64,000 nt of DNA from Pseudomonas sp. S35 (GTDB lineage Bacteria > Pseudomonadota > Gammaproteobacteria > Pseudomonadales > Pseudomonadaceae), in assembly GCF_009866765.1 (NCBI RefSeq), contig NZ_CP019431.1:930001-994000 (forward strand), in the 5' to 3' direction. Below the pieces are notes generated by a model. That model saw only the letters and a list, made by a program, of their open reading frames with translations. It was not told where the DNA came from and searched no databases. Within the stretch, counting starts at the first letter, position 1. Each line of letters opens with the position of its first letter. The translations under genes and the position numbers were made by a program. Shown here in pieces: positions 27,935 through 36,357 of the stretch.

Positions 27935-28282
27935 TTATTCAAAGAGCGCTTGGACACGAGCCAGCACATCGTCAATCACCATCTCGGGCACTGACTCAAC
28001 TCGCTTAGCGCCACGAGCCTCAAGATCAACAGTACGAATCTGATTACACAGGACAACCCCCTGTGTTTCGGTGCCTGAACCGCTCAATGGCACCGCAAAT
28101 CCGGCATAGCGAGCAAAGTCGCCGCCCTGCGTGACTGGGGCAATAACTGCAAGCCCAGAGGCGTTGTAGGCCGCCGGCGTTAGGACCAACGCCGGACGAA
28201 AATCACCTTGCTGCTCGCGGCCCGCGGTGGGATTCAGATTCAGACGAATAATGTCAGCACGGTTAAATTTGTTTCGCTTCAC
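27935..28282 (-). CDS. mazF: MazF/PemK-family mRNA interferase
   Basis: A 115-residue ChpB/PemK-type toxin. The conserved N-terminal run ADIIRLNLNPTAGREQQGDFRPALVL contains the catalytic Arg, VIAPVTQGGDFARYAGF follows, and CNQIRTVDLEARGAKRV carries the second conserved region. It cleaves mRNA at short sequence motifs when the antitoxin is degraded. Its ATG overlaps the antitoxin stop by four bases. Confidence 0.92.
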   Translation of the reverse strand: MKRNKFNRADIIRLNLNPTAGREQQGDFRPALVLTPAAYNASGLAVIAPVTQGGDFARYAGFAVPLSGSGTETQGVVLCNQIRTVDLEARGAKRVESVPEMVIDDVLARVQALFE

Positions 28283-28533
28283 GCTTCACGTCCTACCGGT
28301 GATATTGCGTTCCAAGCAGCAAGCTCTGCTGGCTCTGGTGCGGTCAAATCGCATTGCGCCATCAAATCGGTCAGACGGTAATGAGGTTTAGCCTTGGCTG
28401 GCTTGAGCGTCATAGCTTCAGCTGACACATCAAGAATCAGGACATCTCCATTGACCAGGCTCATCTGCTTGAGAGCGGTAGACGGCAAACGGATCGCCTG
28501 ACTATTGCCCCACTGCTGTATTTTCACTTGCAT
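28279..28533 (-). CDS. mazE: MazE/ChpS-family antitoxin
   Basis: An 84-residue antitoxin with an AbrB-type N-terminus, MQVKIQQWGNSQAIRLPSTALKQMSLVNGD, and an acidic, flexible C-terminal tail (DLTAPEPAELAAW) that would fill the toxin active site. The ATG at 28533 is chosen because GGAGG lies seven bases upstream; the ATG at 28545 overlaps that ribosome site. It binds its own promoter in this family; a possible operator lies upstream. Confidence 0.92.
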   Translation of the reverse strand: MQVKIQQWGNSQAIRLPSTALKQMSLVNGDVLILDVSAEAMTLKPAKAKPHYRLTDLMAQCDLTAPEPAELAAWNAISPVGREA

Positions 28534-28555
28534 AAATACCTCCATATCGTAGACA

Positions 28556-28615
28556 CATTGTAGATACGCAGCGCAGCAATCTCAAGCACTTTGTATAAAC
28601 ATAGTCTCTACAATG
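28556..28615. promoter_or_regulatory. Inverted repeat upstream of mazE, candidate operator
   Basis: CATTGTAGA (28556-28564) and TCTACAATG (28607-28615) form perfect nine-base arms 42 bases apart, just upstream of mazE. The interval is AT-rich (TATACAAAG on the minus strand) and could hold the promoter. Two such half sites would suit cooperative binding by the MazE-MazF complex. The outer arm overlaps the end of the recombinase remnant. Confidence 0.4.
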
Positions 28616-28850
28616 CAAATTCAACAGCACGCCGTATAGTGATCGGATCAACTGAAAGATAAGGCTTGGTATGATCGAGTTGGGCGTGGCCAAGGATGGT
28701 TGGAACAGTCTCAAAGTCGCCGGTTGCAGTCAGCACCTTGGCTAGCTATGTGACGATCCAAGCTTGATGCCTGCTTGCCGATAAAGCCGACTGAACGTTT
28801 GTTGCAGGCTGTCGCAGGCCCTGCCTGGTGTTCTCGGAAAGTTAGTCTTT
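28608..28850 (-). pseudogene. Tyrosine recombinase C-terminal remnant
   Basis: Read on the minus strand, RACDSLQQTFSRLYRQAGIK and GSSHS are followed, after a frame change, by LAKVLTATGDFETVPTILGH, then AQLDHTKPYLSVDP, TIRRAVEFAL and a stop. ILGHAxLDHTxxYL is the His-to-Tyr catalytic end of phage-type integrases. The HSGRRTLA box is partly deleted, so the enzyme is dead. The rest of the gene is missing upstream, where the 65-residue ORF begins. Confidence 0.7.
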
Positions 28851-29039
28851 GGCCTGCAGTTCTTTTTCAATCTCGGCCAGGTCTTGTGCAAACGCCTGGT
28901 CGAGCAGGCTCGGTTTCTTTTTCCAAGGTCGTGTTTCCGGTTCCGGCTCTGCCGCATAAAGCGTCACAGCATCGGGATTCGTCTGCAGATGCTGCTCAAA
29001 TTGCTGCTGCAGCTGTTGTCGCAGTTCATCTTTGGTCAT
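28842..29039 (-). CDS. Small hypothetical protein downstream of yedK
   Basis: A 65-residue, highly charged, Gln/Glu-rich protein: MTKDELRQQLQQQFEQHL at the start, a Pro-containing centre (EPEPETRPWKKKP) and an acidic helix at the end (FAQDLAEIEKELQAKD). It lies 53 bases downstream of the SRAP gene on the same strand. No domain was recognised. Confidence 0.5.
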   Translation of the reverse strand: MTKDELRQQLQQQFEQHLQTNPDAVTLYAAEPEPETRPWKKKPSLLDQAFAQDLAEIEKELQAKD

Positions 29040-29092
29040 TCAACCACTCTCATTTGTATCAGGTCGGGTCATGTGGTGGGTTGCACCCAGGA

Positions 29093-29734
29093 CTACATGG
29101 CGACGGCCAGGCGGCCGGCCGGGTACTGGCGCATAAACTCCATGCTATCCACGGCCGGGGCTTTCAACCAATCGGCGTACAGCCCTTTAGGCAAAATCAC
29201 CACCATGCGCTTTTCATCCTGAGGCTTATGGTAGTTACGCATGAAGGGGTGGTCGTCCGCATTGATGATCAACATAGTGTAACTGTGCAGGATCTTCCCG
29301 GTACCGGGATCGCGCCATTGCTCCCATAGTCCCGCGATGCCCAACAATTCGCCGTCCGCGCGGGTGATACGCGTTGAAATTGACTTCCCTGATCGCCAAT
29401 CAGGCTCGTAAATAGCTGCAGCAGGAATGATGCAATGCTGGGCCTTGCGCCAAGCCGTGCGAAACGATGGTTTTTGACTGGCTGTTTCCGATCGGCAATT
29501 GTAGGTGTGCCGAGCGATTTTAATGTCCTTGCTCCAGGACGGAATCAGTCCGAACGAGCCTGCCAGCCCTTCCACCGGCGCCGGCGAATCCGCATCGACC
29601 TCGACGTGCTCCACCTGGCGAACGAAGGGGCCGGTGTAGCCTGGGTACAGTTCCAACTTGCCCTGCTCGAAAGGCTCGATGCCGAATGTCTCGGCCACTC
29701 GCTGCGGCGCCGGTGCTTCGTAATGGCTGCACAT
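29093..29734 (-). CDS. yedK: SOS response-associated peptidase, SRAP/YedK family
   Basis: A 213-residue SRAP protein, which shields abasic sites by forming a covalent link through its N-terminal cysteine. The ATG at 29734, preceded by GGAGG, gives MCSHYEAP, so Cys2 becomes the first residue after Met removal. The family residues are visible: FGLIPSWSKD, NCRSETASQKPSFRTAWRKAQHCIIPAAAIYEP with the Asn, Arg and Glu, and HPFMRNYHKPQDEKRMVVIL with the active-site His. A longer start from a TTG two codons upstream would bury the catalytic Cys. It lies next to the truncated umuC, linking it to the SOS response. Confidence 0.93.
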   Translation of the reverse strand: MCSHYEAPAPQRVAETFGIEPFEQGKLELYPGYTGPFVRQVEHVEVDADSPAPVEGLAGSFGLIPSWSKDIKIARHTYNCRSETASQKPSFRTAWRKAQHCIIPAAAIYEPDWRSGKSISTRITRADGELLGIAGLWEQWRDPGTGKILHSYTMLIINADDHPFMRNYHKPQDEKRMVVILPKGLYADWLKAPAVDSMEFMRQYPAGRLAVAM

Positions 29735-29761
29735 ACACAAATTCCTCCGGATCCTGACGCC

Positions 29762-30732
29762 TCAATTGGCATTTACCGTCCATAACTGGTCGAGCCTGGT
29801 CGTGTAACTCGGGCTTTTCAATTCCCGGCGCATTGCCCAGGCCGGCGCCGCCGGCACAGCCGCGGCGCGCAGCGTGCCGCGTCCCCATCGGTTGTTGATT
29901 TCGTCCAGGACGCTCATCACCTTGTCGGCCGCAGCCGGCTGGGTATGCGCAAACAGATCATCGGTAAATTCACCTGGTTGACGCAAATCCATCAGCAACA
30001 CCTCAGCCTTGCTGTATCGGAACCCTGGGCGGAAAAGACGTTCCACGGCCTGTGTGGCGGCCTTGGTGATCAAACGCACGTCGTTGGTAGGATAAGGCAG
30101 CTCCACCAGCACGCCGTTAGCGTAGCGGGCTTCGTCGGGGTTAAACATGCCGGTGCGGATGCCGACGCGGATCTTCTTGCACAGCGAATGCTGGGCCCTG
30201 AGCTTTTCCGACGCACGCTGCGCATAGGTGGCCACCGCCTCTTTGATCGGCTCAATCTTCTCCAGGCGCACGCCGAACATTCTGCTGCAGCAGATCTCCT
30301 GCTTGGCCGGCGCCGCTTCCTCCAGCGCCAGGCACGACGTGCCGGCCAGCTCACGCACGGTTTTTTCCAGGAAAACGCTGAATTTGCGGCCGAGCAAGAC
30401 AGGATCCGCCTTGGCCAGGTCCATGGCCGTGTGAATGCCCAGGGCCTGCATGTGCGCCGTCATGCGTCGACCTATGCCCCATACCTCCTCAACAGCGGTG
30501 TTGCGCAACACCCAGTCGCGTTTGAAAGGGTCGCACAGATCCACAACGCCCCCAGTTTGCGCCTGCAGCCGTTTCGCGGTGTGGTTGGCCAGTTTCGCCA
30601 GGGTTTTGGTGTGGGCAATTCCCACACCTACTGGGATCCCGGTGTGTTTTAGGACTTTGGCACGGATCTTTCGGCCGAATTCCGTGAGGTCGCCAGGCAT
30701 GCCTGTCAGGTCGCAGAAAATCTCATCAATCT
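29762..30732 (-). pseudogene. rulB: 5'-truncated umuC/rulB (Y-family polymerase V subunit)
   Basis: The reading frame covers the last three quarters of a UmuC-type protein: IDEIFCDLTGMPGDLTEFG (with catalytic Asp-Glu), VGIAHTKTLAKLANHTAKR, VEEVWGIGRRM, QEICCSRMFG and the little-finger domain. The first about 100 codons are absent: homology ends sharply at 30732, and an in-frame TAG follows upstream. An internal ATG at 30700 could start a shorter product, lacking the palm. rulB genes are known insertion sites for mobile elements in Pseudomonas, which fits this break. Confidence 0.85.
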
Positions 30733-30750
30733 AAAGGGAAGATTGTGAAC

Positions 30751-30810
30751 TATGGACATAGCCACAGAGCAGTCATGGTCTGCTGTTGACTCTGATCTCT
30801 GATGTCCATA
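30751..30810. repeat. Inverted repeat next to the rulB breakpoint
   Basis: TATGGACAT (30751-30759) and ATGTCCATA (30802-30810) are perfect nine-base arms, with partly matching inner bases (CAGAG / CTCTG). It lies 18 bases from the end of rulB homology, where a recombination site or element end would be expected. Confidence 0.45.
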
Positions 30811-30939
30811 CTTCACCTCCATTTTCCCGCGAAAAATCTAAGGGGTGCCCATACGTCATTGCATTGATCCAACCCTCTATTAGCTAGCTGCATCGCGTTT
30901 GACCTTTTTTCAGCTGACGTCCCTAAGCACTTGCGCATA

Positions 30940-31021
30940 TGCGTAATTGCATGGACTTGACCGGTCGTTTGCATTGACTTGACCAGCACACTGGTTAGCC
31001 TTGACCGGCAGAAATCGGCCA
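30940..31021. repeat. Left terminal inverted repeat array of the T1SS unit
   Basis: From outside in: TGCGTAATTGCATGGACTTG, then two copies of a 24-base unit (TTGCATTGACTTGACC type), CTTGACCAGCAC, and the inner marker ACCGGCAGAAATCGGCCA. The inverse complement of the end at 46844-46973 has the same outer start, the same CTTGACCAGCAC and the same inner marker with one mismatch, but two more repeat units. Together they bracket 16 kb. Confidence 0.65.
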
Positions 31022-31028
31022 GAAGCCG

Positions 31029-31366
31029 TCACGTCGTATCACTCGAGATGTCAAAGTCGTAAAGAATGCGAGCATCGCGAAAACCTTCTCTGTTCTCTGC
31101 CACCCACGTCCACAATGGAGTCACCCGCGCTAGCAGGCCCCGCCCCAGTTCGGATGATTCGTAGTCGACACGTGGCGGCACCTCGTTGTAATCCTGGCAT
31201 TTTACCAAACCGTCTCTTTCCAACTGGCGAAAGCTACGGGTCAATATTTGCTGCGTCTCGCCGCTCATGCACCTGACTATCTCTGCATGCGACAACCGTC
31301 CCGCCACACCTAGTATGTGGACGATTCCCAGTGACCAGCGATTAGCAGCACGGCTGAGAACTTCTG
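31029..31366 (-). pseudogene. HxlR-family regulator, 5' end lost to a group II intron
   Basis: The frame reads EVLSRAANRWSLGIVHILG, then MSGETQQILTRSFRQLERDGLVKCQDYNEVPPRVDYESSELGRGLL and a C-terminal helix: a winged-helix HxlR regulator (Q..LTRxLRxLExDGLV....y.evPPRVeYxLTxLG). The first about 25 codons, including the usual redox or ligand Cys, are missing because the intron remnant joins at 31367. An ATG inside the remaining frame exists but would remove most of the DNA-binding domain. The gene ends eight bases inside the left inverted end. Confidence 0.7.
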
Positions 31367-31405
31367 GTCGCGGTAGGGATGGCAGTTACCTGCCACCCCC
31401 CGCAC

Positions 31406-31439
31406 AGATCCGTACGTGCGGAACTACCGCATACGGCTC
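31406..31439 (-). ncRNA. Group II intron domain V-like hairpin
   Basis: A 34-base hairpin on the minus strand, starting GAGCCGTATGCGG and ending CCGCACGTACGGATCT. It contains the AGC triad and is followed by a domain VI-like stem about ten bases downstream. The loop TAGTT is not the usual GNRA tetraloop. It marks the catalytic end of the intron remnant. Confidence 0.6.
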
Positions 31440-32023
31440 CTGCCTTGGGTACGTGACGCGAAGCGATCCTCAGGATACGGGTGTGCATTCTTTGGGCTCG
31501 GTATGTAGTGATCTGTGAGCAACCCGAAGCGAGACCATTGCAGCCGATTTCGCTGGCTGCGTCGCCCGAGAGCCTGACGCCAATATCGGCATAGGGCCTT
31601 CCTAAAACCACTCAGTAGTTTCAAGTTTCCTGGCACCGCGTGGTAATTGAAGTAACCACTCACCACCCGAGTGAGCCATTGCCCTTGAGGCCGGATGGGT
31701 TCATGACGTCGGCGCTTCAGCTCATCCCGAATAGCCAGCAGCGTCGCACGCATTCGCTTCTTGACCGTCAGTCGCAGTATTTGAAACCCAACGCCTCTGT
31801 TGGTACTACAACAGTGCGTGAAACCCAGGAAGTCAAACGTCTCCGGTTTACCTAAGCCTCGCTTTCTACGATTTCTCGCAGCAAAACGACCAAACTCAAT
31901 CAGCCGTGTCTTCGAAGCGTTGAGCGATAAACCGAACCTGGCCAGCCGTTCCTGCAACTGCACCAGAAACTGCTGAGCCTGCCATTGCGTGCTGAATCCG
32001 ACACTGGCAATCAAAGCATCGGG
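31424..32023 (-). pseudogene. ltrA: Group II intron reverse transcriptase/maturase, C-terminal part
   Basis: About 195 codons of an LtrA-type protein survive: IASVGFSTQWQAQQFLVQLQERLARFGLSLNASKTRLIEFGRFAARNRRKRGLGKPETFDFLGFTH, then the maturase domain (RPQGQWLTRVVSGYFNYHAVPGN) and the RYWRQALGRRSQRNRLQW end. The catalytic YADD box that should precede VGF has decayed to something like RPDAL, and the N-terminal reverse-transcriptase motifs are missing. The frame extends past the end of the maturase domain into domain V, as is common. Confidence 0.8.
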
Positions 32024-32040
32024 CCGGGCACACTACTGAA

Positions 32041-32667
32041 TTACCTAGCCTTTGAAGGGTTTGGAGTAGGAACGGCGTATTAGCTGCATGAGGTAGCCAC
32101 TTGAAACGCTAGGACTGCCCCGACAGTGAGGTAGTGATTGGGTAAGTCAGCCAAGGGCAGCTTTCGGTCGTTTTCTGCTCGTCGTGAAAGTCAGAAAACG
32201 GCCATCATCGGACGGATCGTTTAGCTGGCTTCCCTGCGGTCGTATGGGATCCTAAGCAGCCTACCGCGAAGGGCAGCAGTCGGCCAGAAGCGGTCCTTTG
32301 AAAGCGTCTACGGAAGAAGGACCGATTCAAACCATTTGGCGTAAGGTGCAGGTTATGCCGCATTAAGAATCTAGTACCTCAATCGGTAACGATTATCCCG
32401 AATCAATTAGTGATGTCGAGCGCCGCAAATGGCTTACTCACTCACATCGTGAGCATCCGATTTAGGATGCACGATGGTTTACGGGCCTTCCCCGGCCGCT
32501 TGCGTTTTTTTGGATGTGCCCTATAGATCAACGGCAAGTGATTCTTGGCAATTCGCGGATGCGCGCAAACTCCAAACGGTAACAATTAACGCTCTACAAT
32601 CCTTGCCGATTTGCGATACCTGTAGCCCCACGAATGCCGAGAGGCATGGTTTTGAAAATGGATTGTC
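32041..32667. other. Long intergenic region before the T1SS operon
   Basis: No coding region is convincing here. A nine-base hairpin (CGTTTTCTG at 32169-32177, CAGAAAACG at 32192-32200) is present without a T-run. The promoter of the tolC-hlyB-hlyD-rtx operon should lie in the right part, but no strong -35/-10 pair was recognised. A fragment CGGCCAGAAGCGG (32281-32293) recalls the inner marker of the flanking inverted ends. Confidence 0.5.
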
Positions 32668-34080
32668 ATGAGTAACTGCACAAGGATTTGCTGTGTGATT
32701 GCCTGTGTATTGGGCGTTTTCAATCCGGTACTAGCCGAGGATCAGCTTCGGCGCGCAGACCTGATGAGTGTTTACCAGCAAGCAGTCATTAACGATGCAA
32801 AGCTTTCCGCCGCCCGACACGCGTTCGGTGCGCAACGTGAGGCTATCCCTCAAGCGCAAGCGGGGTTACTTCCCACCCTCAGCGCTGGCGGGTCGGTGGA
32901 AGCGGTGCGACTGGAACGCGACCAACCTTCGTTGACGCGTACCCGTAATCAAAAAGTATTCCAAGCCAATTTAAATCAACCGGTGTTCCGGCTTGATCGC
33001 TGGTTTGCGCTTGAAGCATCGCAGGCGAGTACCGCTCAGGCAGAACTGGAGCTGTCGGCAAAAGAGCAGGAATTGATGTTAAGCGCTGCGCAGGCTTACT
33101 TTGAAACGCTGCGCGCACAGGACTTATTGGCTGCATCCAAGGCTGAAGAGGCCGCGTTGCTGCGTCAGCAGCAGCAAGCGCAGGCTCGTTTGGACAATGG
33201 CGCTTCAAGCATTACCGATTTACTGGATGCGCAGGCTGCCTTCGACACGGCCACCGCTAATCGCAAGCTGGCTGAGCGAAAAGTGGAGGATGCCTTCGAG
33301 GGGCTTTCTCGACTGACGAAACAGCGTTATTCGTCCATTGAGGCGATTGCGCATCAACTTCCAATAGAAACGCCTCAGCCCAACGACTCAAATGTGTGGG
33401 TCAGCCGGGCTGTGCAACAAAATCTTGCGTTGTCGGCGAGCAACTATGCCGTCGCCGCCGCCGAGCATACGCGTAGCCAACGCAAGGCGGGTTTTGCGCC
33501 GACGCTGGATGCGGTGGTCTCCTATCGCAAGGGCGATAACGACAATTTCGGCTACAGCAATCCCACGGACTTTGGGCGTTCCGGCTATTACGGCGACGTC
33601 GCGCAACGCAGTGTGGGGCTTGAGTTGAATATTCCGCTGTACTCGGGTGGTTCTACGCGTTCCCAGGTGCGTGAAGCCACCGAGCGTCTGGCACAGAGCG
33701 AGGATGAGCGCGAAGACCAACGGCGTGAAGTCGTGCAGAACGTGCGTAATTTGCACCGCGCCGTCAACTCCGATACCGAGCAAGTGATCGCGAGGCGCCA
33801 GACTATCTTGTCCAGCCAGGCATCTGTTAAAGCCAACCAGGTTGGGCGTGAACTGGGCTCACGCAATACGGCCGACGTGCTCAATGCCCAGCGTCAACTC
33901 TACAACGCGGTCAGGGATTACAACAACGCACGCTACGACTACATCATCAACACGTTGAAACTCAAACAGGCCGCTGGGACGCTGAGTCCAGCCGATCTCT
34001 CCAGCCTGGCTATGTACCTGACTAAAAACTACGACGCCGATAGAGACTTTCTGCCGGTGGATGCACGAAATCAGCGTTAA
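32668..34080 (+). CDS. TolC-like outer membrane protein of type I secretion
   Basis: A 470-residue TolC-family protein. A signal peptide (ICCVIACVLGVFNPVLAEDQ) is followed by two homologous repeats: YQQAVINDAKLSAARHAFGAQREAIPQAQAGLLPTLSAGG in the first and VQQNLALSASNYAVAAAEHTRSQRKAGFAPTLDAVVSY in the second, with coiled-coil stretches and NIPLYSGGSTRSQVREA typical of the TIGR01844 branch serving type I secretion. It forms the outer-membrane tunnel for the ABC exporter encoded next. It is the first gene of the secretion operon, 117 bases before hlyB. Confidence 0.95.
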   Translation: MSNCTRICCVIACVLGVFNPVLAEDQLRRADLMSVYQQAVINDAKLSAARHAFGAQREAIPQAQAGLLPTLSAGGSVEAVRLERDQPSLTRTRNQKVFQANLNQPVFRLDRWFALEASQASTAQAELELSAKEQELMLSAAQAYFETLRAQDLLAASKAEEAALLRQQQQAQARLDNGASSITDLLDAQAAFDTATANRKLAERKVEDAFEGLSRLTKQRYSSIEAIAHQLPIETPQPNDSNVWVSRAVQQNLALSASNYAVAAAEHTRSQRKAGFAPTLDAVVSYRKGDNDNFGYSNPTDFGRSGYYGDVAQRSVGLELNIPLYSGGSTRSQVREATERLAQSEDEREDQRREVVQNVRNLHRAVNSDTEQVIARRQTILSSQASVKANQVGRELGSRNTADVLNAQRQLYNAVRDYNNARYDYIINTLKLKQAAGTLSPADLSSLAMYLTKNYDADRDFLPVDARNQR

Positions 34081-34197
34081 TCAAGGTGCGCACTTCAAGC
34101 TTCCACAAGACCCCACTGTCACACAACCACCATGAATCTGGCGTAGATGTGTGCTGCACTTTTTGATTGAACACTTTTGAACTGGCATGGATGCGCT

Positions 34198-36333
34198 ATG
34201 AGCGAACAAGGCTCACATACGGAATTACCTGTAGACACGGGGCTGGCCTGTTTGGTGGTGCTGGCGCGCCTGCATGACATTGCGGTGAGTGCCGAGCAGT
34301 TGGCTCACGAATTTGGCCCCGAAGGCCGCTCTTGTGCAAAACAGGAATTGCTATTGGCGGCGATGAAGTCGGGCCTCAAGGCAAAGGCTATCCACACGAC
34401 GACGGGGCGCCTCGACCAAACCCCACTTCCGGCGATTGCGACAGACCTTGATGGCACCTTCTTTATCATTGCCAGGGTCGACCAGGGAAAGGCGCTGATT
34501 CACGATCCCCGTCAGGCGCGTGCCGAAGTCATCGACTATGAAACGTTGCAGTTACGATGGACCGGCGAGTTGATTCTCCTGCGATCCGAAACGGGGTCGT
34601 CCAATCAACCTTCTCGGTTTGATTTCACCTGGTTTATTCCAGCCATCATCAAGTACCGCAAGTTGCTCGGTGAAGTGCTGTTGGTGTCGTTCGTACTTCA
34701 AGTGTTTGCGCTGCTGACGCCACTGTTTTTCCAGGTGGTGATGGACAAGGTATTGGTCCATAACGGGCTTACGACTCTGGACGTGGTTGCCACCGGATTA
34801 CTGGGCATCATGATTTTCGAGTCGGCCTTGAGTGGCCTGCGCACTTACCTGTTTGCCCACACCGCCAGCCGCATTGATGTCGAGCTCGGTTCGCGGCTGT
34901 TCCGTCATTTGGTCAATCTGCCCTTGGCGTACTTTCAAGCTCGGCGGGTTGGGGACTCCGTGGCCAGGGTGCGTGAGCTCGAAAACATCCGCAGCTTCCT
35001 CACCGGCAACGCCATTACGGTGGTGCTCGATGTGCTGTTCTCAGTGGTTTTTATTGCTGTGATGTTCTACTACAGCGCGTGGCTGACCTTGATTGTCCTG
35101 TTGTCGCTGCCCTTGTATTTCTTGGTATCGCTGATAGTTACACCCGTCCTGCGTGCGCGTTTGCAAGATAGCTTTGCACGCGGTGCGGAAAACCAGGCAT
35201 TTCTGGTCGAGACCGTGAATGGCATCGATACGGTGAAGTCCATGGCGGTTGAACCTCAGGTCGTCCGCAAATGGGAGGATCAGATTGCTGGCTACGTTGC
35301 CGCAGGTTTCAAGACCCAAAACCTGTCGGCGATTGCCAACGAGAGTGTGTCCTTTATTGGAAAACTGGTCACGGTAGCGACGCTTTGGATGGGCGCACGC
35401 CTGGTGATTGACGGTCAATTGACGGTGGGCGCACTGATAGCGTTCAACATGATGGCCGGCAGGGTCTCCCAACCGATTATGCGTCTGGCGCAGCTCTGGA
35501 CCAGTTTTCAGCAGACCGGCGTTTCTGTGCAGCGCCTGGGGGATATTCTGAACTCGCGCACGGAAATGGCTCAGGCGGCGCGCAGTGCGCTACCACCGTT
35601 GAAAGGTCATATTGAATTTGACCAAGTGCATTTCCGGTATCGGGTGGATGGCTCTGAAGTCTTGCGCGGTATCAGCGTGCAGATCGAGGCAGGGCAAGTC
35701 ATTGGCGTGGTGGGGCGTTCGGGTTCTGGAAAGAGCACGCTGACGCGTTTACTCCAGCGCTTGTATGTTCCGGAACGTGGGCGAGTACTGGTCGACGGCA
35801 TGGATCTGGCGTTGGCCGATGTGTCGTCGTTGCGCAGGCAGATTGGTGTGGTGCTCCAGGACAACATGCTGTTCAACCGCAGCATTCGGGAAAACATCGC
35901 ACTCACAGACCCCGGTATCGCGTTGGAGTCGGTCATGCAGGCCGCACAGATGGCCGGCGCCCACGAGTTCATCCTGGAACTGCCTGAAGGCTACGACACC
36001 GTGGTCGGGGAGCACGGGGCCTCCTTGTCTGGCGGCCAGCGTCAACGAATCGCCATCGCTCGCGCGTTGATCGGCAACCCGCGCATCCTGATTTTCGACG
36101 AAGCCACCAGCGCGTTGGACTATGAGTCGGAGCGCGTCATTCAGCAGAACATGCAAAGCATTTGCGCCGGTCGCACCGTCATCATCATTGCGCATCGGCT
36201 GTCCGCAGTGCGTGACGCCCACCGCATTCTGGTGGTGGACCGCGGACAAATTGTCGAGCAGGGATCCCATGCTGAATTGTTGGCACATCAGGCAGGACAT
36301 TACTCACGCCTGCACCGCATGCAACAAGGATAA
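34198..36333 (+). CDS. HlyB-type ABC exporter with C39-like domain
   Basis: A 711-residue type I secretion ABC transporter. An N-terminal C39-like domain (residues 1-130) lacks the catalytic DCG and QxxxxxC motifs, so it is a non-cleaving substrate-docking domain as in HlyB. Six membrane helices follow (about residues 150-420), then the ATPase: Walker A GVVGRSGSGKSTL, Q-loop VLQDNMLF, signature LSGGQRQRIAIARAL, Walker B ILIFDEATSALD and the H-loop IIAHRL. The ATG at 34198 is chosen over a TTG seven codons upstream. It exports the RTX protein encoded downstream. Confidence 0.95.
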   Translation: MSEQGSHTELPVDTGLACLVVLARLHDIAVSAEQLAHEFGPEGRSCAKQELLLAAMKSGLKAKAIHTTTGRLDQTPLPAIATDLDGTFFIIARVDQGKALIHDPRQARAEVIDYETLQLRWTGELILLRSETGSSNQPSRFDFTWFIPAIIKYRKLLGEVLLVSFVLQVFALLTPLFFQVVMDKVLVHNGLTTLDVVATGLLGIMIFESALSGLRTYLFAHTASRIDVELGSRLFRHLVNLPLAYFQARRVGDSVARVRELENIRSFLTGNAITVVLDVLFSVVFIAVMFYYSAWLTLIVLLSLPLYFLVSLIVTPVLRARLQDSFARGAENQAFLVETVNGIDTVKSMAVEPQVVRKWEDQIAGYVAAGFKTQNLSAIANESVSFIGKLVTVATLWMGARLVIDGQLTVGALIAFNMMAGRVSQPIMRLAQLWTSFQQTGVSVQRLGDILNSRTEMAQAARSALPPLKGHIEFDQVHFRYRVDGSEVLRGISVQIEAGQVIGVVGRSGSGKSTLTRLLQRLYVPERGRVLVDGMDLALADVSSLRRQIGVVLQDNMLFNRSIRENIALTDPGIALESVMQAAQMAGAHEFILELPEGYDTVVGEHGASLSGGQRQRIAIARALIGNPRILIFDEATSALDYESERVIQQNMQSICAGRTVIIIAHRLSAVRDAHRILVVDRGQIVEQGSHAELLAHQAGHYSRLHRMQQG

Positions 36334-36357
36334 AAACAGGGCAGGGAGATAGTTAGC

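Larger units (their letters stand above)
31367..32040 (-). mobile_element. Truncated group II intron
   Basis: The minus strand carries the 3' part of a bacterial group II intron: the C-terminal region of its reverse transcriptase/maturase, a domain V-like hairpin at 31406-31439 (GAGCCGTATGCGG, loop TAGTT, CCGCACGTACGGATC), a domain VI-like hairpin (GGTGGCAG, loop, CTGCCATC), and the 3' end CTACCGCGAC at the HxlR junction. The 5' half, including domain I and the start of the reverse transcriptase gene, is gone, so it cannot splice or move. Confidence 0.75.

Noticed and set aside
29945..30652. 235-codon plus-strand open frame
   Set aside because: Antisense to the rulB frame, no start site or family signs.
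32169..32200. Hairpin CGTTTTCTG / CAGAAAACG as terminator
   Set aside because: No T-run on either side and no gene ends close by; kept only as a note in the intergenic entry.
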